This document shows positions 17,561-26,977 of a DNA stretch of 64,000 bases, in pieces. The position numbers and the translations under genes are program-made. Within the stretch, counting starts at the first letter, position 1, and every line of letters starts with the position of its first letter. Source of the stretch: RGIG8775 sp045660295 (GTDB lineage Bacteria > Bacillota > Clostridia > Oscillospirales > CAG-272). The DNA lies in contig JAZRDN010000030.1 in assembly GCA_045660295.1 (NCBI GenBank), forward strand, positions 8,810 to 72,809. The letters run 5' to 3'. A model generated the notes under the pieces. The model had not been told where the DNA came from, searched no databases, and worked only from the letters and a program-made list of their open reading frames with translations.

Positions 17561-17570
17561 GGTGTAATTT

Positions 17571-19571
17571 ATGGGAAAAATTAATGTTTTGTCTTTTGCC
17601 GTAGCCAATCTGATCGCGGCGGGCGAGGTTGTTGACCGTCCCGCATCGGCTGTAAAAGAAATGCTTGAAAATTCAATAGATGCCGGCGCTACCAGAATTA
17701 CGGTTGAAATTCAGAACGGCGGAGTTTCCTTTATCCGCGTTTGCGATAACGGATGCGGAATAGAGCCCGATGACCTTCCCATTGCCGTGCGCCGACACGC
17801 AACCAGTAAGATAAAGGTGGCAGAGGATCTTGAAAGCGTTGAGACGCTGGGATTCCGCGGCGAGGCTCTTGCGGCTATCGCCTCGGTCTCAGATATGCGC
17901 ATTATTTCCAAAACTGCCGATGCCGAATACGGCGCAATGCTTGAGGTAAAGGCGGGAAATATTATCGCGCTTACCGAGCGTGCTTGCGCCACCGGAACTA
18001 CAATTATCGTTGAAAATCTGTTCGCCAATGTTCCCGCAAGAAGAAAATTTCTCAAGCGAGACGTTACCGAGGCGGCGGCGGTCAGTGTGTGGGTGGAAAA
18101 AATCGCCCTCTCTCAACCGTCTATCGCTATAAAGCTTATCGTTGACGGTTCTGTAAAATTTGAGACCGCAGGTGACGGCGAGCTGAAAAGCGCTATATAT
18201 TCGATATACGGGCGCGATTTCGCGAGCAAGCTGATTCATGTTTGCACGGAAATCGAGGGCGTTGAAGTCAAGGGGTATATAGGTCGATCAGATAATTTTA
18301 AATCCAACCGTAACTTCCAGAATTTCTTTATAAATAAGCGCTTTATTAAGAGTAAGACAGCTACGGCTGCACTTGAGCAAGCGTATAGCTCTTATATCCC
18401 AAGTGAAAGATTTCCATGCTGTGTGCTCGATATAGGCGTAAGTCCTCGTTCAGTAGACGTTAACGTTCACCCCGCCAAGCTGGAGGTTAAATTTTCCAAC
18501 GAAAAGCCAATCTTTGATGCAGTATACTATACTGTAAAGAACGCGCTTGAGGACGATATCACAAAGCCTGCCCTTGAATTTGAGCGCAAAAAGCCGCAAT
18601 CGGAATTTAAAAATCGCTCAAATGCTTTTGTGGCAGTAGAGGATGAGCGCAGAACATTTGAGAATATAAAAATATCGTTTTCGGATGCTCCTAACGTACA
18701 GACATCGGCTCGGGATCTTGATACGCCTATTGTCACAGTTCCCCCGCTTCAATCTCCGTATCAAACGGCACGCAACGATAATGTTCCGCAAAAGGTTCAG
18801 GTAACACCTGCGCACAATGAGAAAACACCGCATCCCGAAGAAGCGCCCACATCGGCGGTAAAACACGAGTCAAAAGCCGAAAATACATTGTCAAATGCCG
18901 CAAATGTAGCACAGAGCAGTGAAAAAACGGCAAATACACAGCCAATACCTAAAGAAGCCCAAGAGCCTACTGTTGCTCGCAGAGTAAGCAAGGTTGATTA
19001 TAAACTGCTTGGCGAGGCATTTAACTCATATCTCTTTGTTGAGTACGGAGACAAAGTGTTGGTCATAGACAAACACGCCGCGCATGAACGTATCATATTT
19101 GAGGATCTTCGCGCCAAGCTTGCGGCGACCGAAACATATTCCCAGCTTATAATGATTCCCGTAGAGGTAATGCTTACGTCTGATGAGATACAAGCGCTTG
19201 AGAGCTATCGCGAGGAAATAGAAAAGATTGGATTCGCGCTCGAATTCAAGAAGCATTCCGTGCTTGTGAGCGCGCTTCCAAACAATATATCTGTCAACGC
19301 CATTGACGAGATGATAATAACCTTTGCCGACAGAATAATAAACGAAACGGGAAGCGTGGAAATTTCAAAAAATATAATTTTTGAAAGAGCGCTTTATCAG
19401 GCATCGTGCAAGGCGGCAATAAAGGCGGGCAGAGAATATCCCAAGGAGCATATCGAGTGGCTTGTAGACAAGCTTATGCAATTGCAAGATATAACCTTTT
19501 GTCCTCATGGAAGACCCATTGCAATCGAGATAAGCAAAAATCATCTCGACCATCAATTTGAAAGAAAATAA
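17571..19571 (+). CDS. mutL: DNA mismatch repair endonuclease MutL
   Basis: GHKL ATPase and nicking endonuclease acting with MutS, 666 aa. N-terminal motifs: AAGEVVDRPASAVKEMLENS, DNGCGI, TSKI and GFRGEALAAIASV. A low-complexity linker spans roughly residues 345-470. The C-terminal domain carries the endonuclease site DKHAAHERIIFE (consensus DQHAx2Ex4E) together with CKAAIKAG and CPHGRP, so this is the nicking type found in organisms without MutH. The ATG follows mutS by 10 nt. Confidence 0.96.
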   Translation: MGKINVLSFAVANLIAAGEVVDRPASAVKEMLENSIDAGATRITVEIQNGGVSFIRVCDNGCGIEPDDLPIAVRRHATSKIKVAEDLESVETLGFRGEALAAIASVSDMRIISKTADAEYGAMLEVKAGNIIALTERACATGTTIIVENLFANVPARRKFLKRDVTEAAAVSVWVEKIALSQPSIAIKLIVDGSVKFETAGDGELKSAIYSIYGRDFASKLIHVCTEIEGVEVKGYIGRSDNFKSNRNFQNFFINKRFIKSKTATAALEQAYSSYIPSERFPCCVLDIGVSPRSVDVNVHPAKLEVKFSNEKPIFDAVYYTVKNALEDDITKPALEFERKKPQSEFKNRSNAFVAVEDERRTFENIKISFSDAPNVQTSARDLDTPIVTVPPLQSPYQTARNDNVPQKVQVTPAHNEKTPHPEEAPTSAVKHESKAENTLSNAANVAQSSEKTANTQPIPKEAQEPTVARRVSKVDYKLLGEAFNSYLFVEYGDKVLVIDKHAAHERIIFEDLRAKLAATETYSQLIMIPVEVMLTSDEIQALESYREEIEKIGFALEFKKHSVLVSALPNNISVNAIDEMIITFADRIINETGSVEISKNIIFERALYQASCKAAIKAGREYPKEHIEWLVDKLMQLQDITFCPHGRPIAIEISKNHLDHQFERK

Positions 19572-19592
19572 TAAGTTCAGGAGAAACTAAAA

Positions 19593-20729
19593 TTGTTTGA
19601 AATTAAAACCAAAGACGGCCGCGCTCGCCGCGGCGTGCTTCATACCGTACACGGAGATATACAGACTCCGGTTTTCATGAACGTCGGTACGTGCGCGGCG
19701 ATAAAGGGCGGCGTTACCACCACAGAGCTTGTTGACTTGAAATGCCAGGTCGAGCTTTCCAACACATACCATCTTCACATTCGCCCCGGCGATAAGTTGA
19801 TTCACGAAATGGGCGGACTTCATAAGTTTATGAACTGGAAACGTCCTATTCTTACCGATAGCGGCGGATTTCAGGTGTTTTCGCTTTCCTCACTTCGAAA
19901 AATAACAGAGGAAGGTGTTCTCTTTGCGTCTCACGTTGACGGAAAGAGAATATTCATGGGACCCGAGGAAAGTATGCAGATACAGTCAAACCTTGCGTCA
20001 ACCATTGCTATGGCTTTTGACGAATGCACCGAAAACCCTGCTCCTTACGATTACGTAAAAAAGTCTTGCGAGAGAACCACAAGATGGCTTGTCAGATGTA
20101 AGGCGGAAATGGAACGCCTCAACTCCTTGCCGGAAACAATCAATAAAAATCAACTTCTTTTCGGTATAAATCAAGGCGGAACATACGAGGATCTTCGCAT
20201 AGAACACATGAAAAATATAGCCGAGCTTGACCTGCCCGGCTATGCCATAGGCGGGCTGGCGGTAGGCGAATCGACTGAGGACATGTACCGTATAATTGAT
20301 GCGGTTGAGCCCCATATGCCAGAGAATAAGCCCAGATACCTCATGGGTGTCGGAACTCCGTGCAATATTCTCGAGGCTGTACACTATGGCGTGGATTTCT
20401 TTGATTGCGTAATGCCCAGCCGTAACGCACGTCACGGTAATCTTTTTACATGGAACGGAAAGATCAATCTTCTTAACGAGAAATATATGAAGGACGCACG
20501 TCCCTTTGACGAGGGGTGCGGTTGTCCCGCGTGCCGTAATTACAGCCGCGCTTACGTAAGACACCTTATAAAGGCTAAAGAAGCGGTAGGAATGAAGCTG
20601 GCTGTCGCTCACAACCTGTATTTCTACAACGAGCTTACCGAAAAGATAAGAGAAGCGCTGGACGGCGGATATTTTGAGAGCTTCTATCAGAAATACATCA
20701 AGATACTCGGTGAACGTTGCGAGGACTGA
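19593..20729 (+). CDS. tgt: Queuine/preQ1 tRNA-guanine transglycosylase
   Basis: Exchanges guanine for preQ1 at position 34 of GUN-anticodon tRNAs. Visible motifs: ILTDSGGFQVFSL, QGGTYEDLR, YAIGGLAVGE, the nucleophile region DCVMPSRNARHG, and the zinc site CGCPACRNYSRAYVRHL...H. Length 378 aa is normal. The start is TTG (19593), supported by CAGGAG at 19578-19583 and by alignment with the family N-terminus; no closer ATG fits. Only 21 nt separate it from mutL. queA is not nearby. Confidence 0.95.
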   Translation: MFEIKTKDGRARRGVLHTVHGDIQTPVFMNVGTCAAIKGGVTTTELVDLKCQVELSNTYHLHIRPGDKLIHEMGGLHKFMNWKRPILTDSGGFQVFSLSSLRKITEEGVLFASHVDGKRIFMGPEESMQIQSNLASTIAMAFDECTENPAPYDYVKKSCERTTRWLVRCKAEMERLNSLPETINKNQLLFGINQGGTYEDLRIEHMKNIAELDLPGYAIGGLAVGESTEDMYRIIDAVEPHMPENKPRYLMGVGTPCNILEAVHYGVDFFDCVMPSRNARHGNLFTWNGKINLLNEKYMKDARPFDEGCGCPACRNYSRAYVRHLIKAKEAVGMKLAVAHNLYFYNELTEKIREALDGGYFESFYQKYIKILGERCED

Positions 20730-20762
20730 ATGAATTTATCCCGAATGGCATAAAATTATCCC

Positions 20763-20818
20763 AGGCAAGAGAGAATAATTCGAACCAGCCCTGAAGCTTC
20801 AATTATTCTCTCTTGCCT
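20763..20818. repeat. Perfect 18-bp inverted repeat between tgt and tldD
   Basis: Arms AGGCAAGAGAGAATAATT (20763-20780) and its exact complement (20801-20818) flank a 20-nt loop containing the palindrome GAAGCTTC. No T-tract follows on the plus strand, so it is not a standard terminator. It could be an RNA-stabilising stem, an attenuator or a small repeat-derived element. Confidence 0.85.
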
Positions 20819-20841
20819 AATGAAGTCAAAGGAGAACTTGT

Positions 20842-22221
20842 ATGATAGACAGAAGAATAGCCGGTGAGGTGCTTGCGAAGGCAGTGTCCGGCGGCGCCGA
20901 TTTTGCCGAAATATACTGCGAGCTGACAAGGAACAACAGTATAAGCCTCATTGACGGAAAAATAGAAAAAATAAACGATAACGTTGTAAGCGGTGTTGGA
21001 ATCCGTGCGTTTTACGGAACGCAGACGGTTTACGCTTCTACGTGCGACGTGAGCCGTGAGGGGCTTCTCGCATGTGCCGCAAAGGTCGCCGACGTTATTT
21101 CGCTTGATAAAAAGATTGCGTCTGTAAATCTTACCGAGCGAATTTTCCAAAACATTCACCCCGTAGTTATCGAGCCTGTTGGGGCAGACATGGGGCGAAA
21201 AATTGACCTGCTTCGCGCCGGTTGTGATGCGGCGGAAAAGCATGATAAGCTTATTGAACAGGCGCAGGGAACTCTTGCTTGCGTTGACCATACTATATGG
21301 ATCGCTAACACCGAGGGGCTTTTCACATCCGATAGGCATATACGAACCAGAATGTACGTTACCGCTATTGCCGCGCAAAATGGCGAAAAGCAAACAGGAA
21401 TGTGCGGTCCCGGCGGAGGAATGGGGCTTGAAATATTCGATATTTATAAGCCGGAGGATATTGGCGCCGAGGCGGCACGTCACGCGCTTGTAAATCTTCG
21501 CGCCGACTATTGTCCCGCGGGAAAAATGACCGTTGCTATCGAAAACGGCTTCGGCGGTGTTATTTTTCACGAGGCATGCGGCCACTCGCTTGAGGCAACG
21601 TGCGTTGGCATTGGAACATCCAAAATGTGCGGAAAGCTGGGGCAGAAGATAGCCAACGAAAAGATAACGGCAATTGATGACGGAACTATCCCCGGCGCAT
21701 GGGGGTCTACCAATATCGACGACGAGGGAACGCCCACAAAGAGAAACGTACTCATTGAAAACGGCATACTCAAAAATTATATGATAGACCGTCCCGGCTC
21801 GCGCAGAATGGGATTGCCCGTTACCGGTAACGGACGCCGACAGAGCTATCTTTTTGAGCCTACGTCAAGAATGACAAACACTTTTATTGATAACGGTCCC
21901 GATAAAAACGAGGATATCATAAAGTCTATTGAATACGGCATTTACGCTAAGAAAATGGGCGGCGGTTCTGTAAATCCCCTTACTAACGATTTCAATTTCG
22001 CGGTAAGTGAGGGATATATTGTTAGAAACGGCGAAATATGCGAGCCTGTGCGCGGCGCTTCTCTTATAGGCAACGGCGCTGAAATACTCAATCTTATCGA
22101 CATGGTAGGTCAGAATCTTGAAAGAGGTCAGGGAATGTGCGGATCTGTCAGCGGATCTGTTCCCACCGATGTCGGTCAGCCTCTTATCAGAGTCTCAAAT
22201 ATCACTGTGGGTGGAAGATAA
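20842..22221 (+). CDS. tldD: TldD-family metalloprotease
   Basis: Zinc peptidase subunit of the TldD/TldE (PmbA) pair, which degrades unfolded peptides and matures some modified peptides. The metal-binding HExxxH motif is FHEACGHSLE near residue 240. Length 459 aa and the C-terminal glycine-rich core (PLTNDFNFAVSEGYIVRNGEI) match TldD. The partner follows 12 nt downstream. No RiPP precursor or modification enzyme is evident nearby, so a housekeeping peptide-turnover role is more likely. Confidence 0.92.
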   Translation: MIDRRIAGEVLAKAVSGGADFAEIYCELTRNNSISLIDGKIEKINDNVVSGVGIRAFYGTQTVYASTCDVSREGLLACAAKVADVISLDKKIASVNLTERIFQNIHPVVIEPVGADMGRKIDLLRAGCDAAEKHDKLIEQAQGTLACVDHTIWIANTEGLFTSDRHIRTRMYVTAIAAQNGEKQTGMCGPGGGMGLEIFDIYKPEDIGAEAARHALVNLRADYCPAGKMTVAIENGFGGVIFHEACGHSLEATCVGIGTSKMCGKLGQKIANEKITAIDDGTIPGAWGSTNIDDEGTPTKRNVLIENGILKNYMIDRPGSRRMGLPVTGNGRRQSYLFEPTSRMTNTFIDNGPDKNEDIIKSIEYGIYAKKMGGGSVNPLTNDFNFAVSEGYIVRNGEICEPVRGASLIGNGAEILNLIDMVGQNLERGQGMCGSVSGSVPTDVGQPLIRVSNITVGGR

Positions 22222-22233
22222 GGAGGAGTAAAT

Positions 22234-23571
22234 ATGAATTTTTCTGAGATAAAACAAATTCTTTCCGAGGCTGCAAAAGCCGCTGGAATAAGCGAATATG
22301 ACGTTTATTATTCGAAAGCCTCCGAAACCTCTACCGAAGCCTTGAAAAACGAGATAAGCGGATTTTCAAGCAGTGATTCTATCGGTATAGGATTCAGGTG
22401 CATCGTAGACGGAAAATTCGGGCAGGCTTCGTGTGAATATATAACAAAGGGTGAGCTTGAAGGGCTGGTTTTAAGAGCCGCGGAAAATGCTAAGTATATT
22501 GAATCTGATGATGAAGCTATCATCTTCAAAGGCTCTAAGCATTATACTGCCGTACCGTGCGAGGATTTTAAGACACCGTCGGCAGGCGAGCTTAAAAATA
22601 TCGCCCTTGAAATTCAGGACAAAACCTATAAAGAGAACACACTGGTCGTCGACGGAACTCAGTGTGGCGCAGGTGCCGGAACATCTGAAGTCTATATGTT
22701 CAACTCTTACGGACTCGAGCTTCACAAATCGGCCGGATACGTCAATTACTATGCATATCCCGTTGTGTCAAACGGCGAGGAGACAGAAGATAGCGGAGAG
22801 TCAAAAATCGCAAAGAAATTCGACAAAATAGACGAAACTGTAAAAAAAGCGGTTGAAAAAGCCACCGCAAAGCTTGGCGCGGACAGTGTTCCAAGCGGAA
22901 GATATAACATCGTTTTAAGTGGTAAAAAATTCGCCACCTTTTTATCGGAATTTGGCGATTGCTTCTCGGCAAAGCAGGTAAAGCTCGGGCTTTCCATGCT
23001 TGCGGGCAAGCTTGATACCAAGGTTGCCGCCGATATTGTAACTATCACCGACGATCCGTTCTCGGATGAGCTTTGCGGAAAGAACGCTTTCGACGGTGAG
23101 GGGGTAGCGACCTACAAAAAGAACGTTATTGAAAACGGAATTCTTAAGACCTATTTTTATGACCTTGCAATGGCTAAGCACTTTGGGGCAGAACCGACAG
23201 GTAATGCCGCGAGAAATTATGCCGCTCCTGTTTCTATCGCTCCGTATTTCCTATCTGTAAATAAGGGAGATAAGAGCTTTGACGAGCTTTTGGCAGAAGC
23301 CGAAAACGGCATTTACGTCACCGAGCTTAAGAGCTTTTCTGCCGCTAATGCAGTTACGGGAGACTTTTCAATCGAAAGTGGCGGATTTATAATTGAGAAT
23401 GGCAAGCTGGGTAAGTTTGTAAAGTCGTTCACTATTGCGGGGAACTTCTTCGAGCTTTTGAAAAATATTGAAGCACTTTCGGATGATCTTCAAGTAAGAC
23501 CCAGCGGACTTTTCCGCGGATACGCCGCGCCCGACGCGCTTGTAAAAAATATCAGCGTAGCAGGCAAATAG
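22234..23571 (+). CDS. pmbA: TldE/PmbA-family protein
   Basis: Catalytically silent partner of TldD in the heterodimeric protease, 445 aa. It shares the TldD fold but lacks an HExxxH motif; the matching region reads AFDGEGVATYKKNVIENGILKTYFYD. The C-terminal stretch NAVTGDFSIESGGFIIENGKLG is characteristic. An AAGGAGGAG site precedes the ATG, and the gene is clearly cotranscribed with tldD. Confidence 0.92.
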   Translation: MNFSEIKQILSEAAKAAGISEYDVYYSKASETSTEALKNEISGFSSSDSIGIGFRCIVDGKFGQASCEYITKGELEGLVLRAAENAKYIESDDEAIIFKGSKHYTAVPCEDFKTPSAGELKNIALEIQDKTYKENTLVVDGTQCGAGAGTSEVYMFNSYGLELHKSAGYVNYYAYPVVSNGEETEDSGESKIAKKFDKIDETVKKAVEKATAKLGADSVPSGRYNIVLSGKKFATFLSEFGDCFSAKQVKLGLSMLAGKLDTKVAADIVTITDDPFSDELCGKNAFDGEGVATYKKNVIENGILKTYFYDLAMAKHFGAEPTGNAARNYAAPVSIAPYFLSVNKGDKSFDELLAEAENGIYVTELKSFSAANAVTGDFSIESGGFIIENGKLGKFVKSFTIAGNFFELLKNIEALSDDLQVRPSGLFRGYAAPDALVKNISVAGK

Positions 23572-23574
23572 GTA

Positions 23575-23603
23575 TTGAAATTATCGCAAATATGTGATAT
23601 ACT
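23575..23603 (+). promoter_or_regulatory. Sigma-A-type promoter upstream of the 23637 gene and glyS
   Basis: TTGAAA (23575-23580), 17-bp spacer, TATACT (23598-23603). Confidence 0.65.
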
Positions 23604-23636
23604 ATAATATCATGACTGTCACAAGGAGGGAATAAA

Positions 23637-24272
23637 GTGAATATTTCGGTTAAAGATATGCTTGTCTCCTTTGCGGCAGGGCTTGTGATTTTTTCACTGT
23701 TAATGGTCGTGATCTGTATGGGAATTTTTAATTCCGAGATAAATGTGGCAAAATTCGGTTTACCTCAAATCGACACAGATGATACTATTGCACTTCATAA
23801 GTCAGTGGTTTTCACAATTCCTCAAAAAAGTGGAGACGCGCTTGAGTTTTCGGTTCTCGCAATGCTCGACTCAGACAAGAACGAGATATATCTTACACCA
23901 ATATACGGCGATTTTCTTATGAATTACAGAGATTCGCTGTCCTATGTCTCAAGTGTTTACGACAAAGTCGGGATTGCTATGTTGCCGGAGCTTGTAAAAG
24001 CCTTTAGCGGACTTTTGCTTGAAGAAAACGACGTCGTTGCTTTTCATAACGTGATAAATTATGCAGAGTTCAAAACCGAGCTTTTGAATTATTTCACGGA
24101 AAACAACGGTGAATTTTCAGAAATATTTGAGTGTGATAAAAATGTTTCCGATTTCAAGGTAACCGATTTTCCGCTTGTTACCGTCGAAAGTCGCACGGAT
24201 GACACGCACGTTATTATAAAAACTATAGATACCGAAAAATCGGTAGAGAAATTCAAATCTATTTTAGGTTAA
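23637..24272 (+). CDS. Membrane-anchored extracytoplasmic protein, unknown
   Basis: 211 aa. The start is GTG at 23637 with a strong AAGGAGGG site 6 nt upstream. One membrane helix near the N-terminus (about 9-30) is followed by a ~180-residue external domain. Parts of that domain loosely follow the shape of LytR-CpsA-Psr (LCP) domains: a D-S-D-K-N-E-I-Y-L-T-P strand, then a helix, then DVVAFHNVINYAEF. The catalytic arginines of LCP enzymes are not seen, so any relation is distant. It is 33 nt upstream of glyS and probably cotranscribed with it. No recognised family. Confidence 0.7.
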   Translation: MNISVKDMLVSFAAGLVIFSLLMVVICMGIFNSEINVAKFGLPQIDTDDTIALHKSVVFTIPQKSGDALEFSVLAMLDSDKNEIYLTPIYGDFLMNYRDSLSYVSSVYDKVGIAMLPELVKAFSGLLLEENDVVAFHNVINYAEFKTELLNYFTENNGEFSEIFECDKNVSDFKVTDFPLVTVESRTDDTHVIIKTIDTEKSVEKFKSILG

Positions 24273-24305
24273 AATAAATTCATATAAAACTTTAGGAGAA
24301 AAGAA

Positions 24306-25703
24306 ATGAACAATTCAGAAAAAACAATGGACAAAATTGTTGCGTTGTGCAAAAACCGCGGATTTATATACCCCGGTTCCGAGATTTACGGCGGTCTTGC
24401 TAACTCGTGGGACTACGGACCTCTTGGCGTTGAGTTCAAGAACAACGTAAAAAAAGCATGGTGGAAAAAATTTGTACAGGAGAGCAAGTATAACGTAGGT
24501 CTTGATAGCGCCATTATCATGAACCCTCAGACTTGGGTTGCTTCGGGTCACCTTGGCGGCTTCTCCGACCCCCTTATGGACTGCAAGGTCTGCCGTAGCC
24601 GTCACAGAGCCGACAAGCTCATCGAGGAGTACGCTTTTGAGAACAAGCTCGACGTAAATCCCGCAGGCTGGTCCGACGAGGAAATGAGCGCGTATATTAA
24701 GGAAAACCACATAGTTTGTCCCGATTGCGGAAGCGGCGATTTCACCGACATCCGTAAGTTCAACCTCATGTTCAAGACATTTATCGGTGTTACAGAGGCT
24801 TCTACAAACACAGTTTACCTTCGTCCCGAGACCGCTCAGGGTATCTTCGTAAACTTCAAGAACGTTGCAAGAACAACAAGAAGAAAGATGCCTTTCGGTG
24901 TTGCTCAGATCGGTAAATCCTTCAGAAACGAGATCACTCCCGGTAACTTCGTGTTCAGAACACGTGAGTTTGAGCAGATGGAGTTGGAGTTCTTCTGCAA
25001 GCCCGGAACAGACCTTGAGTGGTTCCAGTATTGGAGATCCTACTGCGAGAACTGGCTCTACAATCTCGGCATCAGAAAAGAAAATCTTCGTCTCCGTGAC
25101 CACTCTCCCGAGGAGCTTTGCTTCTATTCCAAGGGTACTACCGATATCGAATTCCTGTTCCCGTTCGGTTGGGGCGAGCTTTGGGGTATCGCGGACAGAA
25201 CAGACTACGACCTTACCCAGCACCAGAATACCAGCGGCGAGTCTATGGAGTTCTTTGACGCTGAAACCAATGAAAAGTATATTCCTTACGTTGTCGAGCC
25301 TTCTCTCGGTGCTGACCGTGTAGCTCTTGCATTCCTTTGCGATGCTTACGACGAGGAAGTCGTTGACGCTGAAAAGAACGATACACGTGTTGTTCTCAGA
25401 CTTCACCCCGCGCTTGCTCCCGTTAAGGCGGCTGTGCTTCCTCTTTCGAAGAAGCTCTCCGACAAAGCAGGCGAGATCTACGATGAGCTTGCAAAGTATT
25501 TCACAGTTGACTTTGATGAGTCTGGATCTATCGGTAAGAGATACCGCAGACAGGACGAGATCGGAACTCCTCTTTGTATTACATACGATTTCGAGTCCGA
25601 GACCGATAACTGCGTAACCGTACGTGACCGTGACTCCATGGAGCAGGTTCGTATCCCGATTTCCGAGCTTAAGAGCTACATCGAAAAGACTCTTGAATTC
25701 TAA
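24306..25703 (+). CDS. glyS: Glycyl-tRNA synthetase (alpha2 type)
   Basis: Class II aminoacyl-tRNA synthetase charging tRNA-Gly, single-chain (GlyQS) form, 465 aa. Signatures: YGGLANSWDYGPLGVEFKNN, the zinc-type pair CKVCRSRH / CPDCGSGDF, motif 2 RPETAQGIFVNF and QIGKSFRNEITP, motif 3 VVEPSLGADRVALAFL, and a C-terminal anticodon-binding domain from about residue 365. Firmicute glyS genes often carry a T-box leader; only 33 nt separate it from the upstream gene and none is present here. The gene shows heavy use of preferred codons. Confidence 0.97.
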   Translation: MNNSEKTMDKIVALCKNRGFIYPGSEIYGGLANSWDYGPLGVEFKNNVKKAWWKKFVQESKYNVGLDSAIIMNPQTWVASGHLGGFSDPLMDCKVCRSRHRADKLIEEYAFENKLDVNPAGWSDEEMSAYIKENHIVCPDCGSGDFTDIRKFNLMFKTFIGVTEASTNTVYLRPETAQGIFVNFKNVARTTRRKMPFGVAQIGKSFRNEITPGNFVFRTREFEQMELEFFCKPGTDLEWFQYWRSYCENWLYNLGIRKENLRLRDHSPEELCFYSKGTTDIEFLFPFGWGELWGIADRTDYDLTQHQNTSGESMEFFDAETNEKYIPYVVEPSLGADRVALAFLCDAYDEEVVDAEKNDTRVVLRLHPALAPVKAAVLPLSKKLSDKAGEIYDELAKYFTVDFDESGSIGKRYRRQDEIGTPLCITYDFESETDNCVTVRDRDSMEQVRIPISELKSYIEKTLEF

Positions 25704-25718
25704 TTAAAGATTAAACTT

Positions 25719-25745
25719 AAACTCCCACAGAAAATGTGGGAGTTT
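25719..25745. terminator. Hairpin terminator after glyS
   Basis: Perfect 11-bp stem AAACTCCCACA / TGTGGGAGTTT with a GAAAA loop. The T-run is short on the plus strand, so it probably acts together with the next hairpin. Confidence 0.75.
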
Positions 25746-25751
25746 CACAAG

Positions 25752-25784
25752 AAAAGCATCAAACTCATCGAGCTTGATGCTTTT
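25752..25784. terminator. Bidirectional terminator between glyS and the aminotransferase
   Basis: 11-bp stem AAAAGCATCAA / TTGATGCTTTT ending in a T-tract on the plus strand and A/T-rich on the other side. It sits between convergent genes. Confidence 0.75.
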
Positions 25785-25789
25785 TAGTT

Positions 25790-26977
25790 TTATTTCACTT
25801 TTCCTTTTTTAATATCAGTGACAAAAGAATCAATTCTTTCAAGTGCCTGTGTAATGTGCTTTACGGAGTAAGCGTAAGAAATTCTCGCAAAGCCCTCTCC
25901 GCTGTCACCAAACGCCTCACCGGGAACGATAGCGCAGCCGTAATCGTATAACAGCTTCTCGCAGAACGTGTTGCTTGACATTCCGAAATTGCCGATGTTG
26001 GGGAATATGTAGAACGCACCTTTAGGCTCAAAGGACTCTATTCCGATGTTCTTCAAGCCGTCGTAGATGTACTTTCTGCGTCGGTCGTATTCGTCAACCA
26101 TCATTTGAATATCACCGTCACCGTTGCGGAGCGCTTCAACCGCGGCAAATTGCGATGTGGTCGGCGCGCACATGATAGCGTACTGGTGAATCTTAAGCAT
26201 TTGCTTGAGTATCGGCGCGGGAGCGCAAAGGAAGCCCATTCGCCAGCCTGTCATAGCGTACGCCTTGGAAAAACCGTTCACTATGATAGTGTGCTCCTGC
26301 ATGTCAGGAAGCGACGCGATAGAAACGTGCTTAAGCCCTCCATAAGTCATTTCCGCATATATCTCGTCAGACAAGATCATTATATTTGTTTCGCGGATTA
26401 TAGAAGCGATATCCTCAAGCTCTTCCTTGGTCATAATTGAACCCGTGGGGTTGTTGGGAAAGGGAAGCACCAGCATCTTTGTTCTGGGGGTGATTGCCGC
26501 CTTAAGCTTCTCTGGGGTAAGCTTGAACTCATCCTTGAACTCGGTAGCGATAATTACGGGTGTGCCGCCCGCAAGTCTTACTATAGGTTCATAGCATACG
26601 AATGAGGGTGTGGGAATGATAACCTCGTCCCCTGGCTCAACTATCGCTCTGATAGCGAGGTCAATTGCCTCAGAGCCGCCAACCGTTACAAAGGTTTCTG
26701 TAAGCGCCTCGTACTTAAGCCCAAAACGGCGAAGCATATATCTTGATATTTCTTCACGGAGCTCTGTCGTTCCCGCATTAGAGGTATAGTATGTCTTGCC
26801 TTGCTCAAGGCTTTCAATACCTGCTTCACGCACGTGCCACGGCGTGGGGAAGTCGGGCTGACCCACAGTGAGAGCCACAACGTCTTTCATGTCGCCGAGC
26901 AAATCAAAAAATTTTCTTATACCCGACGGCTTGAGATCAACAACTGTTTTTGATAAAATTTTACTGTAATCCAACAT
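25790..26977 (-). CDS. PLP-dependent class I/II aminotransferase
   Basis: 395 aa fold-type I aminotransferase of the AspC/PatA group. The PLP lysine is in NGFSKAYAMTGWRMG; other landmarks are the pyridine-binding Asp region LSDEIYAEM, PFPNNPTGS, and the substrate-binding arginine ARISYAYS. Its ATG shares one base with the stop of the upstream Lrp-type regulator, so the two are coupled. Pairing with an Lrp/AsnC regulator suggests amino-acid-responsive expression. Substrate cannot be fixed; aspartate, alanine and aromatic specificity all occur in this group. Confidence 0.92.
   Translation of the reverse strand: MLDYSKILSKTVVDLKPSGIRKFFDLLGDMKDVVALTVGQPDFPTPWHVREAGIESLEQGKTYYTSNAGTTELREEISRYMLRRFGLKYEALTETFVTVGGSEAIDLAIRAIVEPGDEVIIPTPSFVCYEPIVRLAGGTPVIIATEFKDEFKLTPEKLKAAITPRTKMLVLPFPNNPTGSIMTKEELEDIASIIRETNIMILSDEIYAEMTYGGLKHVSIASLPDMQEHTIIVNGFSKAYAMTGWRMGFLCAPAPILKQMLKIHQYAIMCAPTTSQFAAVEALRNGDGDIQMMVDEYDRRRKYIYDGLKNIGIESFEPKGAFYIFPNIGNFGMSSNTFCEKLLYDYGCAIVPGEAFGDSGEGFARISYAYSVKHITQALERIDSFVTDIKKGKVK

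Noticed and set aside
24273..24305. T-box leader expected before glyS
   Set aside because: Only 33 nt are available and neither a T-box sequence nor an antiterminator is present.
24315..25406. Long open frame antisense to glyS (363 codons)
   Set aside because: It mirrors the codon structure of a highly expressed, clearly real gene, has no ribosome site and no recognisable domain.
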